Counted from the first letter of the stretch, positions 18,226 through 27,078 are shown. The stretch is DNA of 64,000 nucleotides from DASSQJ01 sp963772645 (GCA_963772645.1 CAVYYD010000014.1:1-64000); one strand, 5' to 3'. A program made the numbers and translations. The notes: a model not told the origin generated them from the letters alone.

Positions 18226-19302
18226 GTGCTCGACTCCGCCGCAGCCCTGGTCGCCGAGCACGCCGCGCTCGAGCGCGAGATGGCCGACCCGGCCGTCGCC
18301 TCCGACCCCGAGCGGCTGCGCGAGGTCAACAAGCGGTACGCGGCGCTCGGTCCGGTGGTCGCGGCCCACCAGGCCTGGACCGCGGCCCGTGGCGACCTGG
18401 GGGCGGCCCGCGAGCTCGCCGCCGAGGACCCCTCGTTCGCCGAGGAGCTGCCGAGCCTGGAGTCCGCGCTCGCCGCGGCCGAGGACCGGCTCCGCCGCCT
18501 CCTGGTCCCGCGCGACCCGGACGACGACCGGGACGTCATCCTCGAGGTGAGGGCCGGGGAGGGCGGGGAGGAGTCGGCCCTGTTCGCCGCGGACCTGCTG
18601 CGCATGTACCTGCGCCACGCCGAGCGCCGGGGGTGGCGCACCGAGGTGCTCGACGCCACGGAGTCCGATCTGGGTGGCTACAAGGACGTCAAGGTGGCGG
18701 TGAAGGCGCGAGGCACCCGCCGGCCGGGCGAGGCGCCCTGGGCGCGGCTGAAGTTCGAGGGCGGGGTGCACCGTGTCCAGCGGGTCCCGGTGACCGAGAG
18801 CCAGGGCCGCATCCACACCTCCGCCGCCGGCGTCTGGGTGATGCCCGAGGCCGAGGACGTCGAGGTGTCGATCGACCCGAACGACCTGCGCATCGACGTC
18901 TTCCGCTCCAGCGGTCCGGGCGGGCAGAGCGTCAACACCACCGACTCCGCCGTGCGCATCACCCACCTGCCGACCGGCGTCGTCGTGTCGTGCCAGAACG
19001 AGAAGAGCCAGCTGCAGAACCGGGAGGCCGCGCTGCGGGTGCTGCGTGCCCGGTTGCACCAGATGGCGACGGACGAGCGTCGCGCCGCCGACAACGACGC
19101 CCGCTCCAGCCAGGTCCGCACCGTCGACCGGTCCGAGCGGATCCGCACCTACAACTTCCCGGAGAACCGGATCAGCGACCACCGCACCGGCTACAAGGCG
19201 CACAACCTCGACGCCGTCCTCGACGGGGATCTCGACCCGGTCATCCAGTCGGCGGTGGACGCCGACGAGCAGGCCCGCCTCGCCGCCATCGCCGGGCGAT
19301 GA
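18226..19302 (+). CDS. prfA: Peptide chain release factor 1
   Basis: RF1 of 358 residues recognises UAA and UAG. The GGQ peptidyl-hydrolysis motif lies in SSGPGGQSVNTTDSAV near residue 231, and the tail region ERIRTYNFPENRISDHRTGYK is diagnostic of release factors. GTG 18226 is preceded by GGAGGAGG. The stop overlaps the prmC start in ATGA, so the enzyme that methylates its GGQ glutamine is made from the same message. Confidence 0.95.
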   Translation: MLDSAAALVAEHAALEREMADPAVASDPERLREVNKRYAALGPVVAAHQAWTAARGDLGAARELAAEDPSFAEELPSLESALAAAEDRLRRLLVPRDPDDDRDVILEVRAGEGGEESALFAADLLRMYLRHAERRGWRTEVLDATESDLGGYKDVKVAVKARGTRRPGEAPWARLKFEGGVHRVQRVPVTESQGRIHTSAAGVWVMPEAEDVEVSIDPNDLRIDVFRSSGPGGQSVNTTDSAVRITHLPTGVVVSCQNEKSQLQNREAALRVLRARLHQMATDERRAADNDARSSQVRTVDRSERIRTYNFPENRISDHRTGYKAHNLDAVLDGDLDPVIQSAVDADEQARLAAIAGR

Positions 19303-20177
19303 CCGCCCGGACGCTGCGGGAGGCGGTGCTGCGGGCCCGCTCCGAGCTCGCCGCGGCGGGGGTCGCGTCCTCCGACGCGGATGCCGTCGAGCTGGCTGCT
19401 CACGTGCTCGGCGCCGACGCCGGCGACGTCCGCCGCCGGGTGCTGCTGCGCGAGGAGGTGGCACCGGAGGTCCTGGACCGGTACCTCGACCTCGTCGCCG
19501 AGCGGGCCTCTCGGGTGCCGCTGCAGCATCTCACCGGGCGCGCGTACTTCCGCCACCTCGTCCTGGCCGTCGGCCCGGGCGTGTTCGTGCCCCGGCCCGA
19601 GACCGAGGTCGTCGCCGGCCTCGCGATCGACGCGGCACGGGCCGCCGGCCCCGAGGCCGTCGTCGTCGACCTCTGCACGGGGTCGGCGGCGATCGCCCTC
19701 GCCGTGGCCGACGAGGTGCCGGGGGTCCGGGTCCACGCCGTCGAGCTGTCGGCCCCGGCGCACGCGTGGGCCGGGCGCAACGTCGCCGAGCACGGCGGGC
19801 GCGTCGACCTGAGGCTCGGCGACGCGGCATCGGCGTTCGAGGACCTCGAGGGTGCCGTCGACGTCGTCGTGACCAACCCGCCGTACATCCCGGACGGCGC
19901 GGTTCCGGTGGACCCGGAGGTGCGCGACCACGACCCCGCGGTCGCGCTCTACGGCCGGTCCGCCGACGGGCTCGCCGTCCCGCTCGCCGTCGCGGCCCGG
20001 GCGGCGGTGCTGCTACGAGCGGGAGGGGTGCTCGTCATGGAGCACGCCGACACCCAGGGTGGCTCACTGCCGGCCGCTCTCCGCCGCACCGGGAAGTGGG
20101 ACGAGGTGGCCGACCACGACGACCTCACCGGACGTCCGCGGGCGACCGTGGCCCGCCGGAGAGCCGCGGGCGGGTGA
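19299..20177 (+). CDS. prmC: Release factor glutamine N5-methyltransferase
   Basis: This 292-residue SAM enzyme methylates the glutamine of the GGQ motif in RF1 and RF2. It has the N-terminal helical domain, the SAM motif VVVDLCTGSAAIALAVA and the catalytic NPPYIP motif. ATG 19299 overlaps the prfA stop. Partner and substrate are adjacent, as in most bacteria. Confidence 0.95.
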   Translation: MTARTLREAVLRARSELAAAGVASSDADAVELAAHVLGADAGDVRRRVLLREEVAPEVLDRYLDLVAERASRVPLQHLTGRAYFRHLVLAVGPGVFVPRPETEVVAGLAIDAARAAGPEAVVVDLCTGSAAIALAVADEVPGVRVHAVELSAPAHAWAGRNVAEHGGRVDLRLGDAASAFEDLEGAVDVVVTNPPYIPDGAVPVDPEVRDHDPAVALYGRSADGLAVPLAVAARAAVLLRAGGVLVMEHADTQGGSLPAALRRTGKWDEVADHDDLTGRPRATVARRRAAGG

Positions 20178-20224
20178 GGGTGGCCCTGCGGCGTCCTCTC
20201 CGGCCGGGCTCCACCCGGGCCACG

Positions 20225-20308
20225 TCAGAGCCGCGGCAGGATGACCATGAGGAGGGCGACGACCAGCAGCACCCCGATGACCGTCCAGAGGACCCCGGAC
20301 CCTCGCAT
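20225..20308 (-). CDS. Small 27-residue single-span membrane protein
   Basis: The minus strand encodes MRGSGVLWTVIGVLLVVALL and ends MVILPRL. It is almost entirely one transmembrane helix flanked by Arg residues. A ribosome site GAGAGGTG lies about 7 nt upstream of the ATG. It sits in the gap between prmC and the TsaC-like gene, on the opposite strand to both. No family is recognised by name, but a hydrophobic peptide with a well placed Shine-Dalgarno site is unlikely by chance. Function unknown. Confidence 0.5.
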   Translation of the reverse strand: MRGSGVLWTVIGVLLVVALLMVILPRL

Positions 20309-20417
20309 GCGTGCGCACCTCTCGTCGTCGGCCCGGGTGGCTCCCCTGCCCGGGACCCCTGACCCTAGGCGCCTCCCACCCCGGTGAGCCGCGGGGGTCC
20401 CTGTGAGTCCGCGCCCC

Positions 20418-20423
20418 TACGCT
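20418..20423 (+). promoter_or_regulatory. -10 box of leaderless tsaC-like gene
   Basis: TACGCT ends exactly 7 nt before ATG 20431. Confidence 0.6.
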
Positions 20424-20430
20424 GGGCCCC

Positions 20431-21144
20431 ATGAGCCCGGTCTTCGACTGCACCACCGACCACGGGCGGACCGAGGCCGTCGCCAAGGCCGCCGCGGGCG
20501 TGCGGCGCGGCCGGCTCGCCGTCCTGCCCACGGACACCCTCTACGGCGTCGGGGCCGATGCCTTCTCGCCGCAGGCGGTCCGCGACCTCCTCGCGGCGAA
20601 GGGACGGGGCACGGACATGCCGCCCCCGGTCCTCGTCCCCGACGCCCGGACCGTCGACGGCCTGGCCACCGACGTCCCGCAGTACGCGCGCGCCCTGATG
20701 GCGCGGTTCTGGCCCGGGCCGCTGACCATCGTCCTGCGCGCCCAGCCCTCCCTCGCCTGGGACCTCGGGGAGACCGGCGGTACCGTCGCGCTGCGGATGC
20801 CCGACGACCCGGTCGCGCTCGCCCTTCTCGCCGAGGTCGGACCGATGGCCGTGAGCAGTGCGAACCGCACCGGCCACCCGGCGTCCCGCACCGTCGTCGA
20901 GGCGGCCAGCCAGCTCGGCGCCAGCGTCGAGTTCTACCTCGACGGCGGCCCGGTCACCGGTGGCCTGGCCTCGACCATCGTCGACTGCACCCGCGAGGAG
21001 CCGGCCATCCTGCGGCTCGGCGCGCTCTCCGAGGAGGAGGTCATGGCCGTCGTCGAGCACTCCCGTGCCGACGCCCTAGAGTTGTCGGGCGCCGAGACCG
21101 AGGCGCCCACCCCCAGCGAGCAGCCGGAGCGAACCGAGCCATGA
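20431..21144 (+). CDS. L-threonylcarbamoyladenylate synthase (Sua5/YciO/YrdC family)
   Basis: The 237-residue protein makes threonylcarbamoyl-AMP from threonine, bicarbonate and ATP for the t6A modification at position 37 of ANN-decoding tRNAs. It has PTDTLYGVGADAF, the conserved lysine region AAKGRGTDMPPPVLV, MPDDPVALALL and the SSAN motif (AVSSANRTG). The C-terminal 30 residues are polar and variable. Usual neighbours in actinobacteria are prmC upstream and a glyA and WecA-like sugar transferase downstream, as here. Its stop overlaps glyA in ATGA. Confidence 0.9.
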   Translation: MSPVFDCTTDHGRTEAVAKAAAGVRRGRLAVLPTDTLYGVGADAFSPQAVRDLLAAKGRGTDMPPPVLVPDARTVDGLATDVPQYARALMARFWPGPLTIVLRAQPSLAWDLGETGGTVALRMPDDPVALALLAEVGPMAVSSANRTGHPASRTVVEAASQLGASVEFYLDGGPVTGGLASTIVDCTREEPAILRLGALSEEEVMAVVEHSRADALELSGAETEAPTPSEQPERTEP

Positions 21145-22424
21145 GCGAGACCTTCTACGGATCCGACTTCGACGCCCTGGCGGCCTTCGACCCGGAGATC
21201 GCCGGCGTCCTCACCGGTGAGCTGGAGCGGCTGCGCTCCGGGCTGCAGCTGATCGCCAGCGAGAACTTCTCGAGCCCGGAGGTGCTCACCGCACTCGGCT
21301 CGACCCTGTCGAACAAGTACGCCGAGGGCTACCCCGGCCGCCGCTACTACGGGGGCTGCGCCGAGGTCGACGTCGCCGAGCGGCTCGCCATCGAGCGGTG
21401 CACCACCCTCTTCGGCGCCGACCATGCCAACGTCCAGCCGCACTCGGGGGCCAGTGCGAACCAGGCGGTCTACGGTGCCTTCCTCAAGCCCGGTGAGACG
21501 ATCCTCGCGATGAGCCTGCCGCACGGGGGTCACCTGACCCACGGCACCAAGGTCTCCTTCTCCGGCAAGTGGTTCGACGCGGTCCACTACGGCGTCGAGA
21601 AGGAGAGCGAGAACATCGACTACGACGAGGTCGAGCGGCTCGCCAAGGCGCACCGGCCCAAGGTCCTGCTCGCGGGCGGCTCGGCCATCCCGCGGCTCAT
21701 CGACTTCGCGCGCTTCCGGGCCATCGCCGACGAGGTGGGAGCCGTCTTCTGGGTGGACGCCGCGCACTTCATCGGGCTGGTCGCCGGGAAGGCGATCCCG
21801 AGCCCGGTCCCGTACGCCGACGTCGTGTCGTTCACCACCCACAAGGTGCTGCGGGGTCCCCGCTCGGGCGCCATCGTCTGCCGCGAGGAGCACGCCGCCA
21901 CGATCGACAAGGCCGTCTTCCCGATGATGCAGGGCGGTCCGCAGATGCACTCCATCGCCGCCAAGGCGGTCAACTTCAAAGAGTGCGCGACCCCGGAGTA
22001 CGCCGACTACACCCGCCGGGTCGTCGCCAACGCGCGGGTGCTCGCGGACTCGCTCGGTGAGCACGGCATCCGGCCCACCACCGGCGGCACCGACACCCAC
22101 CTCTCCCTGCACGACCTGCAGCAGGTGCGCGTCACCGGGGTCGACGCCGAGGCGCGGTGCGACGCGGCCGGCATCACGCTGAACAAGAACGCCATCCCCT
22201 TCGACCCGCAGAAGCCGAACATCGCCTCGGGGATCCGGGTCGGCACCCCGTGCGTCACCACCCAGGGGATGGGCCAGGACGAGATGCGCACCATCGCCGG
22301 GCTCATCGCCCGTGCCGTCGTCGACGGTGACCCCGACCCCGAGCACCCGGTCTCGCGCGAGGTCCGGGCCCAGGTCACCGACCTCGTGCGGGCCCACCCG
22401 GCGTACCCGCGTCCCTCCGCCTGA
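21141..22424 (+). CDS. glyA: Serine hydroxymethyltransferase
   Basis: This 427-residue PLP enzyme interconverts serine and glycine with tetrahydrofolate. It has LIASENFSSPEVL, NKYAEGYPGRRYYGG, the PLP lysine in FTTHKVLRGPRSG and a C-terminal LNKNAIPFDPQ. The segment VDAAHFIGLVAG differs from the common form, and Val follows the PLP lysine where Thr is usual, so this may be a paralogue beside another glyA elsewhere. Translation is coupled to the tsaC-like gene. Confidence 0.93.
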   Translation: MSETFYGSDFDALAAFDPEIAGVLTGELERLRSGLQLIASENFSSPEVLTALGSTLSNKYAEGYPGRRYYGGCAEVDVAERLAIERCTTLFGADHANVQPHSGASANQAVYGAFLKPGETILAMSLPHGGHLTHGTKVSFSGKWFDAVHYGVEKESENIDYDEVERLAKAHRPKVLLAGGSAIPRLIDFARFRAIADEVGAVFWVDAAHFIGLVAGKAIPSPVPYADVVSFTTHKVLRGPRSGAIVCREEHAATIDKAVFPMMQGGPQMHSIAAKAVNFKECATPEYADYTRRVVANARVLADSLGEHGIRPTTGGTDTHLSLHDLQQVRVTGVDAEARCDAAGITLNKNAIPFDPQKPNIASGIRVGTPCVTTQGMGQDEMRTIAGLIARAVVDGDPDPEHPVSREVRAQVTDLVRAHPAYPRPSA

Positions 22425-22443
22425 GCCACCGGAGCCGCCGCCC

Positions 22444-23835
22444 GTGACCTCGCCGACGCCGCCCTCCGGGCCGGAGCCGCGCCTGCTCACCCGGCTCAAC
22501 CGGCGGGGCTTCCGGCTCGTCATGCTCCTCGACGCGCTGGCCGTGCTCGGCCTGTCGTTCCTCAGCATGGCGTGGCGCTACGGGACGCCGCCGTGGCCCA
22601 CGTACACGTTCGCCGCCTACGTCCTCTCCTTCGTCGTGGCGACGACCGTCTTCCTCTTCGCGTACTACTTCGGCGGCCTCTACGAGCGCGAGCCCCGGCT
22701 CGGGGGTGCGGCGGTCCTGCCGAAGGCCGCCCGGCTCTCCCTCGCCGCCGGCAGCTTCGTGGCGCTGCTCAACCTCATCCTCAGCGGCCTGCTCCGCCAG
22801 AACGGCAACTTCCTCGGCCGGGCCCTGCCGTTCCCGATCCCGAACCTCGTCGCGGTCATCGTCCTCTCCGGGGTGCTCGTGACGCTGAACCGTGGCTTCG
22901 TCCACGCCCTGCGCACCCGGCGGGAGGGGCCACCCCGGGTCGTCCTCGCCGGCAGCGCAGTGGACCTGGGGCTGGCCCGGGAGCACCTCAGCGCCAACCA
23001 GTCCGACCTGCACCTCGTCGGCGAGGTCGCCGACGTGCACGGGATCGTCGACGCCGTCGCCCGGGCGGGGGCCACCGACGTCCTCCTCGTCTCCCCGGAG
23101 TGGCTGGACGAGTGGTACCCGCGCACGATCGGCCGGCTGGACCACCACGGGGTCACCGTGCTGCTGCGGGTCGGAGGACGCGAGACGCTGTTCGGGCTCA
23201 GCCGGCTGCGCGAGATCGCCGGGATGCCGTTCGTGCTCCTCCTCCCGCAGACGATGCCGTCCTCCCAACGCCACTTCAAGCGCCTCCTCGACCTCGTCCT
23301 GCTCCTGGTCACCTTCCCGGTGTGGGCGCTCCTCCTCGCTGGCACCGCCCTCTACCAGCTCGTCGTCGCCGGGCGCCCGCTGCTCTACCGCCAGGTGCGG
23401 GTCGGGGCCGGGGGCCAGCCGTTCGAGATGGTCAAGTTCCGCACGATGCGCGTCGACGCCGAGGCCCGCGGAGGCGCTCAGCTCTCGACGGTCGGTGACC
23501 CGCGGGTCATCCCCGCGTGCCGGTGGGTGCGGGCCACCCGCGCCGACGAGCTGCCGCAGATCCTGCACATCGTCAGCGGCCGGATGTCGGTCGTCGGCCC
23601 CCGTCCGGAACGCCCCGAGCTCACGGCCGGGTTCGAGAGGGAGATCGCCGGCTACACCCGCCGGCACGAGGTCCCGCCCGGCCTGACCGGCCTCGCGCAG
23701 ATCCACGGCCGCTACCACACCGACGCCCAGTACAAGCTCGGCTACGACCTGCAGTACCTCGTCAACTGGTCACCGGTCCTCGACCTGGAGATCATCGCCC
23801 GCACCGTCTGGGTCGTCCTCGCCCGTCGCGTCTGA
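22444..23835 (+). CDS. Polyprenyl-phosphate sugar-1-phosphate transferase
   Basis: The 463-residue membrane protein begins exopolysaccharide or O-unit assembly by moving a sugar phosphate to undecaprenyl phosphate. Four N-terminal membrane helices and a CoA-binding-like middle domain precede the catalytic PglC-type domain with its re-entrant helix (LLDLVLLLVTFPVWALLLAG), VKFRTMRVDAEARGG, RATRADELPQILHIVSGRMSVVGPRPERPE and YDLQYLVNWS. This is the WbaP/WbaJ-like layout. GTG 22444 follows glyA by 19 bp. The sugar is unknown and no polymer cluster is adjacent. Confidence 0.87.
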   Translation: MTSPTPPSGPEPRLLTRLNRRGFRLVMLLDALAVLGLSFLSMAWRYGTPPWPTYTFAAYVLSFVVATTVFLFAYYFGGLYEREPRLGGAAVLPKAARLSLAAGSFVALLNLILSGLLRQNGNFLGRALPFPIPNLVAVIVLSGVLVTLNRGFVHALRTRREGPPRVVLAGSAVDLGLAREHLSANQSDLHLVGEVADVHGIVDAVARAGATDVLLVSPEWLDEWYPRTIGRLDHHGVTVLLRVGGRETLFGLSRLREIAGMPFVLLLPQTMPSSQRHFKRLLDLVLLLVTFPVWALLLAGTALYQLVVAGRPLLYRQVRVGAGGQPFEMVKFRTMRVDAEARGGAQLSTVGDPRVIPACRWVRATRADELPQILHIVSGRMSVVGPRPERPELTAGFEREIAGYTRRHEVPPGLTGLAQIHGRYHTDAQYKLGYDLQYLVNWSPVLDLEIIARTVWVVLARRV

Positions 23836-23867
23836 GCCCGACTGTTGTTACCGTCCGGGGGAGCGGG

Positions 23868-23897
23868 TTGGGAGCGCGAGAACGCTTGTGATAGTTT
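23868..23897 (+). promoter_or_regulatory. Candidate promoter of the atp operon
   Basis: TTGGGA at 23868-23873 and TAGTTT at 23892-23897 are separated by 18 bp and lie 55 bp before atpI. The -10 hexamer coincides with the 6-bp centre of a CRP-type palindrome, which would make that site repressive for this promoter. An alternative is an activated promoter further downstream. Confidence 0.4.
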
Positions 23898-23904
23898 TCA
23901 CAAG
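23885..23904. promoter_or_regulatory. Perfect CRP/GlxR-type operator upstream of atpI
   Basis: CTTGTGA and TCACAAG form a perfect 7-bp inverted repeat around a 6-bp centre, containing the CRP-family consensus TGTGA-N6-TCACA without mismatch. In actinobacteria GlxR/Crp regulators use this consensus and control respiratory genes. It sits 48 bp before atpI, at the head of the ATP synthase operon. Binding is inferred from sequence. Confidence 0.75.
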
Positions 23905-23952
23905 CCGTCACGGAGCCCCCTCCGCCACGACCCACGAAGAGGCCGATCGTCG

Positions 23953-24393
23953 ATGACCGACCCGCAGCACGCCACCGCCGAGGCGGGCCGACCGTTCGCG
24001 GTCATGCTCCGCGGGGCCCTCCTCCCCTCGACCGTCGCCGGGGTCCTGGCCGTCCTCGTCCTCGTGCTCGCCCGCGGGAGCGACGCGCTCGCCGGGGGGC
24101 TGCTGGGGCTCGCCGTCTCCGTTCTCTTCTACGCCTCGGGCATGTTCCTGCTCAGCCGGCTCGTCCGCAGCGCGAGCCCGCACGCGTTCTTCGCCGTGGC
24201 GATGGCGGTCTACCTCGCGCAGGTCATCGCACTGTTGCTCTTCATCATGGTCTTCCGGGACGCCCCGTGGGTCGACGGCTTCGCCCTCGGGGTCACCGCC
24301 CTCGTGGTCACCATCGTCTGGCAGGCCTTCGCGATGCGGGCCCTGCGCCGGGGCCGGATGCCGGTCTACGACGAGCCCGAGGAGGCGCCGTGA
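23953..24393 (+). CDS. atpI: ATP synthase protein I-like membrane protein
   Basis: The 146-residue protein has four hydrophobic segments (about residues 20-42, 46-68, 77-98 and 105-125) and short polar ends. Its position immediately before atpB, size and topology match actinobacterial AtpI-like proteins, thought to help c-ring assembly. Sequence conservation in this family is low. A 115-bp gap separates it from atpB. Confidence 0.75.
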   Translation: MTDPQHATAEAGRPFAVMLRGALLPSTVAGVLAVLVLVLARGSDALAGGLLGLAVSVLFYASGMFLLSRLVRSASPHAFFAVAMAVYLAQVIALLLFIMVFRDAPWVDGFALGVTALVVTIVWQAFAMRALRRGRMPVYDEPEEAP

Positions 24394-24508
24394 CGCGGCG
24401 CCGAGCGCCCGTCACGCCCGTCGCGACCACCTCCGCAGGTCGGGTAGCGTACGTGCAGTTCCAGCGGACGTCCCTGAACGTCGTCCGAGAAACCCTCGAG
24501 GAGAGGCT

Positions 24509-25348
24509 GTGAGCCCCAGCGTGGTGTCCACACACCTGTTGCCGAGTGCCGTCCAGACCGCCGGGGGCGGTGACGGCGGTTTCCAGACGCCCGGGGTCGA
24601 GAACTTCTGGTGGCCGGTCATCCCGTTCGGCAGCGACAGCGCCTGGGCGCTCACCCGCCCGGCCCTCGTGCTCCTGCTCACCGTCGGGTTCCTCGGCTGG
24701 TTCTTCGTCAGCGTCTCGGGCCGGCTCTCCCTCGTCCCGAGCCGGCGGCAGTGGATGGCCGAGCAGGCCTACGGGTTCGTCCGCAACACCATCGCCCGCG
24801 ACGTCATCGGGGCCAAGGACTTCAAGCCGTACATCCCGCTGCTCTTCACGCTGTTCACCATGATCCTGCTCAACAACGTCGCCGGGATCATCCCGTTCGT
24901 GCAGTTCCCGACGTTCAGCCGGCTGGGCTTCCCGCTCGTCCTCACCCTGATCGTCTACGTCACCTACCACGCGGTCGGGCTGCGGAAGAAGCACGGCGTC
25001 GTCGGGTACATGAAGTCGCTCGTGCCCCCGGGTCTGCCGGGCTGGCTGCGGCCGATCCTCTTCGTCCTCGAGTTCCTCACCTACTTCGTCATCCGCCCGG
25101 TCACGCTGGCCCTGCGACTCATGGGCAACATGCTGGCCGGCCACCTCATGCTTCTCGTGTTCGTCCTCGGGGGTGAGTACCTGCTGCTGGAGGGCGGGAA
25201 CATCGGGCTGCAGTTCTCGGGCATCCTCTCCTTCGCCTTCGCGGTCTTCATGACCTTCTTCGAGCTCCTCATCGAGTTCCTCCAGGCCTTCGTCTTCACC
25301 CTCCTCGCCGCCCTCTACATCGGCGACGCGGTGAGCGAGCACCACTGA
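24509..25348 (+). CDS. atpB: ATP synthase F0 subunit a
   Basis: The 279-residue membrane subunit forms the proton half-channels facing the c-ring. The hallmark helix reads RPVTLALRLMGNMLAGHLML with the essential arginine in ALRLMGN, and a second conserved helix is FFELLIEFLQAFVFTLLAALYI. The GTG start follows GAGGAGAGGCTG. It heads the F0 block atpB-atpE-atpF. Confidence 0.95.
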   Translation: MSPSVVSTHLLPSAVQTAGGGDGGFQTPGVENFWWPVIPFGSDSAWALTRPALVLLLTVGFLGWFFVSVSGRLSLVPSRRQWMAEQAYGFVRNTIARDVIGAKDFKPYIPLLFTLFTMILLNNVAGIIPFVQFPTFSRLGFPLVLTLIVYVTYHAVGLRKKHGVVGYMKSLVPPGLPGWLRPILFVLEFLTYFVIRPVTLALRLMGNMLAGHLMLLVFVLGGEYLLLEGGNIGLQFSGILSFAFAVFMTFFELLIEFLQAFVFTLLAALYIGDAVSEHH

Positions 25349-25430
25349 CCCCCGGGCCCGCGCCCGGTCGCAGGACCAACTGAAGAAACCCGACGCCGGG
25401 ACCGCCCCGGCGCCACCCGAAAGGAATGTC

Positions 25431-25640
25431 ATGACCGGCAACATCGCCATCCTCGGCTACGGCCTGTCCGCCATCGGCCCCGGTATCGGTGTCGGCCTCA
25501 TCTTCGCGGCCTACATCAACGGTGTGGCTCGCCAGCCCGAGGCCCGCGGCATGCTCCAGACCATCGCCTTCACCGGTATGGCGATCACCGAGGCGCTCGC
25601 CATCCTCGGTCTCGTCTTCGCCTTCCTCTTCCGCAGCTGA
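25431..25640 (+). CDS. atpE: ATP synthase F0 subunit c
   Basis: This 69-residue hairpin of two membrane helices forms the rotor ring. Helix 1 has the glycine-rich packing motif GPGIGVGLI, the polar loop is R34-Q35-P36, and helix 2 carries the proton-binding carboxylate E54 in AITEALAILGL. An AAAGGA ribosome site precedes the ATG. The short hairpin from 25389 to 25418 (GACGCCGGGA region) upstream might tune its high expression, but that is a guess. Confidence 0.97.
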   Translation: MTGNIAILGYGLSAIGPGIGVGLIFAAYINGVARQPEARGMLQTIAFTGMAITEALAILGLVFAFLFRS

Positions 25641-25678
25641 CCCAGCCCCCGACCACCGTCCACACGTAAGGAACCGAC

Positions 25679-26263
25679 GTGGCACTCGCATCCCTCCCGA
25701 TGGCCGAGGACACCGGCTGGCCCTCGGGCTTCCCGCTCCTGCCGCACCCGGCGGAGATGATCGTCGGGCTCATCGCCTTCGCCATCCTGTACTGGCTGTA
25801 CACGTCCAAGGTCGTGCCGCGGATGGAGCAGCTCTACGAGGAGCGGGCGGCAGCCATCGAGGGCGGCATGAAGCAGGCCGAGGAGGCCCAGGCCGAGGCG
25901 CACGCGGCGCTGGAGAAGTACAACGCCCAGCTCTCCGAGGCCCGCGCCGAGGCCAGCGAGATCCGCGAGTCCGCGCGTGAGCAGGGCGCCTCGATCGTCG
26001 CCGAGATGCGCCAGCAGGCGCAGGCCGAGGCGGCGCGCATCACCGAGGCGGCCAAGCGGCAGGTCGAGGCCGAGCGCCAGCAGGCGGTCGTCCAGCTCCG
26101 CCAGGAGGTCGGCACCCTGTCCACCACCCTCGCGGGCAAGATCGTCGGGGAGTCCCTCGAGGACGAGGTCCGGCAGAAGGGCATCGTCGACCGCTTCCTC
26201 TCCGAGCTCGAGGCCGGCGAGGTCCGGCCCGAGAAGGTCTCCTCGGCCGGCAAGGAGGCCTGA
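25679..26263 (+). CDS. atpF: ATP synthase F0 subunit b
   Basis: The 194-residue stator protein has one N-terminal membrane helix (IVGLIAFAILYWLYTSKVV) followed by a long charged coiled coil rich in Glu, Ala and Gln, as in the peripheral stalk. It begins with GTG after AAGGAACC. Its stop TGA shares its last base with the atpH ATG (TGATG). Confidence 0.93.
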   Translation: MALASLPMAEDTGWPSGFPLLPHPAEMIVGLIAFAILYWLYTSKVVPRMEQLYEERAAAIEGGMKQAEEAQAEAHAALEKYNAQLSEARAEASEIRESAREQGASIVAEMRQQAQAEAARITEAAKRQVEAERQQAVVQLRQEVGTLSTTLAGKIVGESLEDEVRQKGIVDRFLSELEAGEVRPEKVSSAGKEA

Positions 26264-27078
26264 TGCGTGGCTCGTCCCGCGCCGCCGAGCGCGCGTCCCA
26301 GGAGGCCTTCGACCGCGCCCTCGCCCGGACGGCGGACGCCGCCTCCCTCGGCGAGGAGCTCTTCGCCGTGACCGGGGTGGTCGAGGGGACCGCGTCGCTG
26401 CGCCGGGCGCTGGCCGACCCCTCGCGCGAGGGGTCGGACAAGGCCGGGCTGGCCCGCACGCTCTTCGGCGGCCGGGTCTCCGAGGCCGCCACCGAGCTCG
26501 TCGGGGAGGTGGCGGCCCAGCGGTGGGCCGCCGAGCGGGACATGGGCGACGTGCTCGAGAGCCTCGCCGTGCAGGCGCTGCTCGCCACGGCCGAGAAGGC
26601 GGGTCGGATCGACCGCGTCGAGGACGAGCTCTTCCGCTTCGAGCGGATCGTCGCCGCCGACCCGGGCCTGCGCGACACCCTCTCCAGCCGCAACGCCGAC
26701 ACGGACGGCAAGGCCGGCCTGGTCCGGACCCTCCTGGAGGGCAAGGCGGCGCCGGAGACCATCCGGCTTGCCGAGCAGGCGGTCCGGGTCCCACGCGGCC
26801 GGCGGCTGGACCGGGTCATGGAGGCCTACCTCGCCCTCGCCGCCCGCCGACGTGACGAGCTGACCGCGCTCGTCACGGTCGCCGCACCGCTCAGCGAGCA
26901 GCAGTCGGCCCGCCTGCGCTCGGTGCTCGAGGCCCACTACGGCAAGGCCATCACGCTCCAGGTCGTCCAGGACCCCGTGGTCATGGGCGGCATCCGTGTC
27001 CAGGTCGGCGACGAGGTCGTCGACGGCACCGTGCTGCGCCGGCTCGAGGAGGCGCGGCGACACGTCACCGGGGGCTGA
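26263..27078 (+). CDS. atpH: ATP synthase F1 subunit delta
   Basis: The 271-residue stator subunit matches the longer actinobacterial delta. The C-terminal half shows the OSCP family pattern: LAARRRDELTALVTVAAPLS, then GKAITLQVVQDPVVMGGIRVQVGDEVVDGTV. The N-terminal half is the helical domain that binds the top of F1. It is coupled to atpF by a one-base overlap, and about 100 bp separates it from atpA. Confidence 0.93.
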   Translation: MRGSSRAAERASQEAFDRALARTADAASLGEELFAVTGVVEGTASLRRALADPSREGSDKAGLARTLFGGRVSEAATELVGEVAAQRWAAERDMGDVLESLAVQALLATAEKAGRIDRVEDELFRFERIVAADPGLRDTLSSRNADTDGKAGLVRTLLEGKAAPETIRLAEQAVRVPRGRRLDRVMEAYLALAARRRDELTALVTVAAPLSEQQSARLRSVLEAHYGKAITLQVVQDPVVMGGIRVQVGDEVVDGTVLRRLEEARRHVTGG

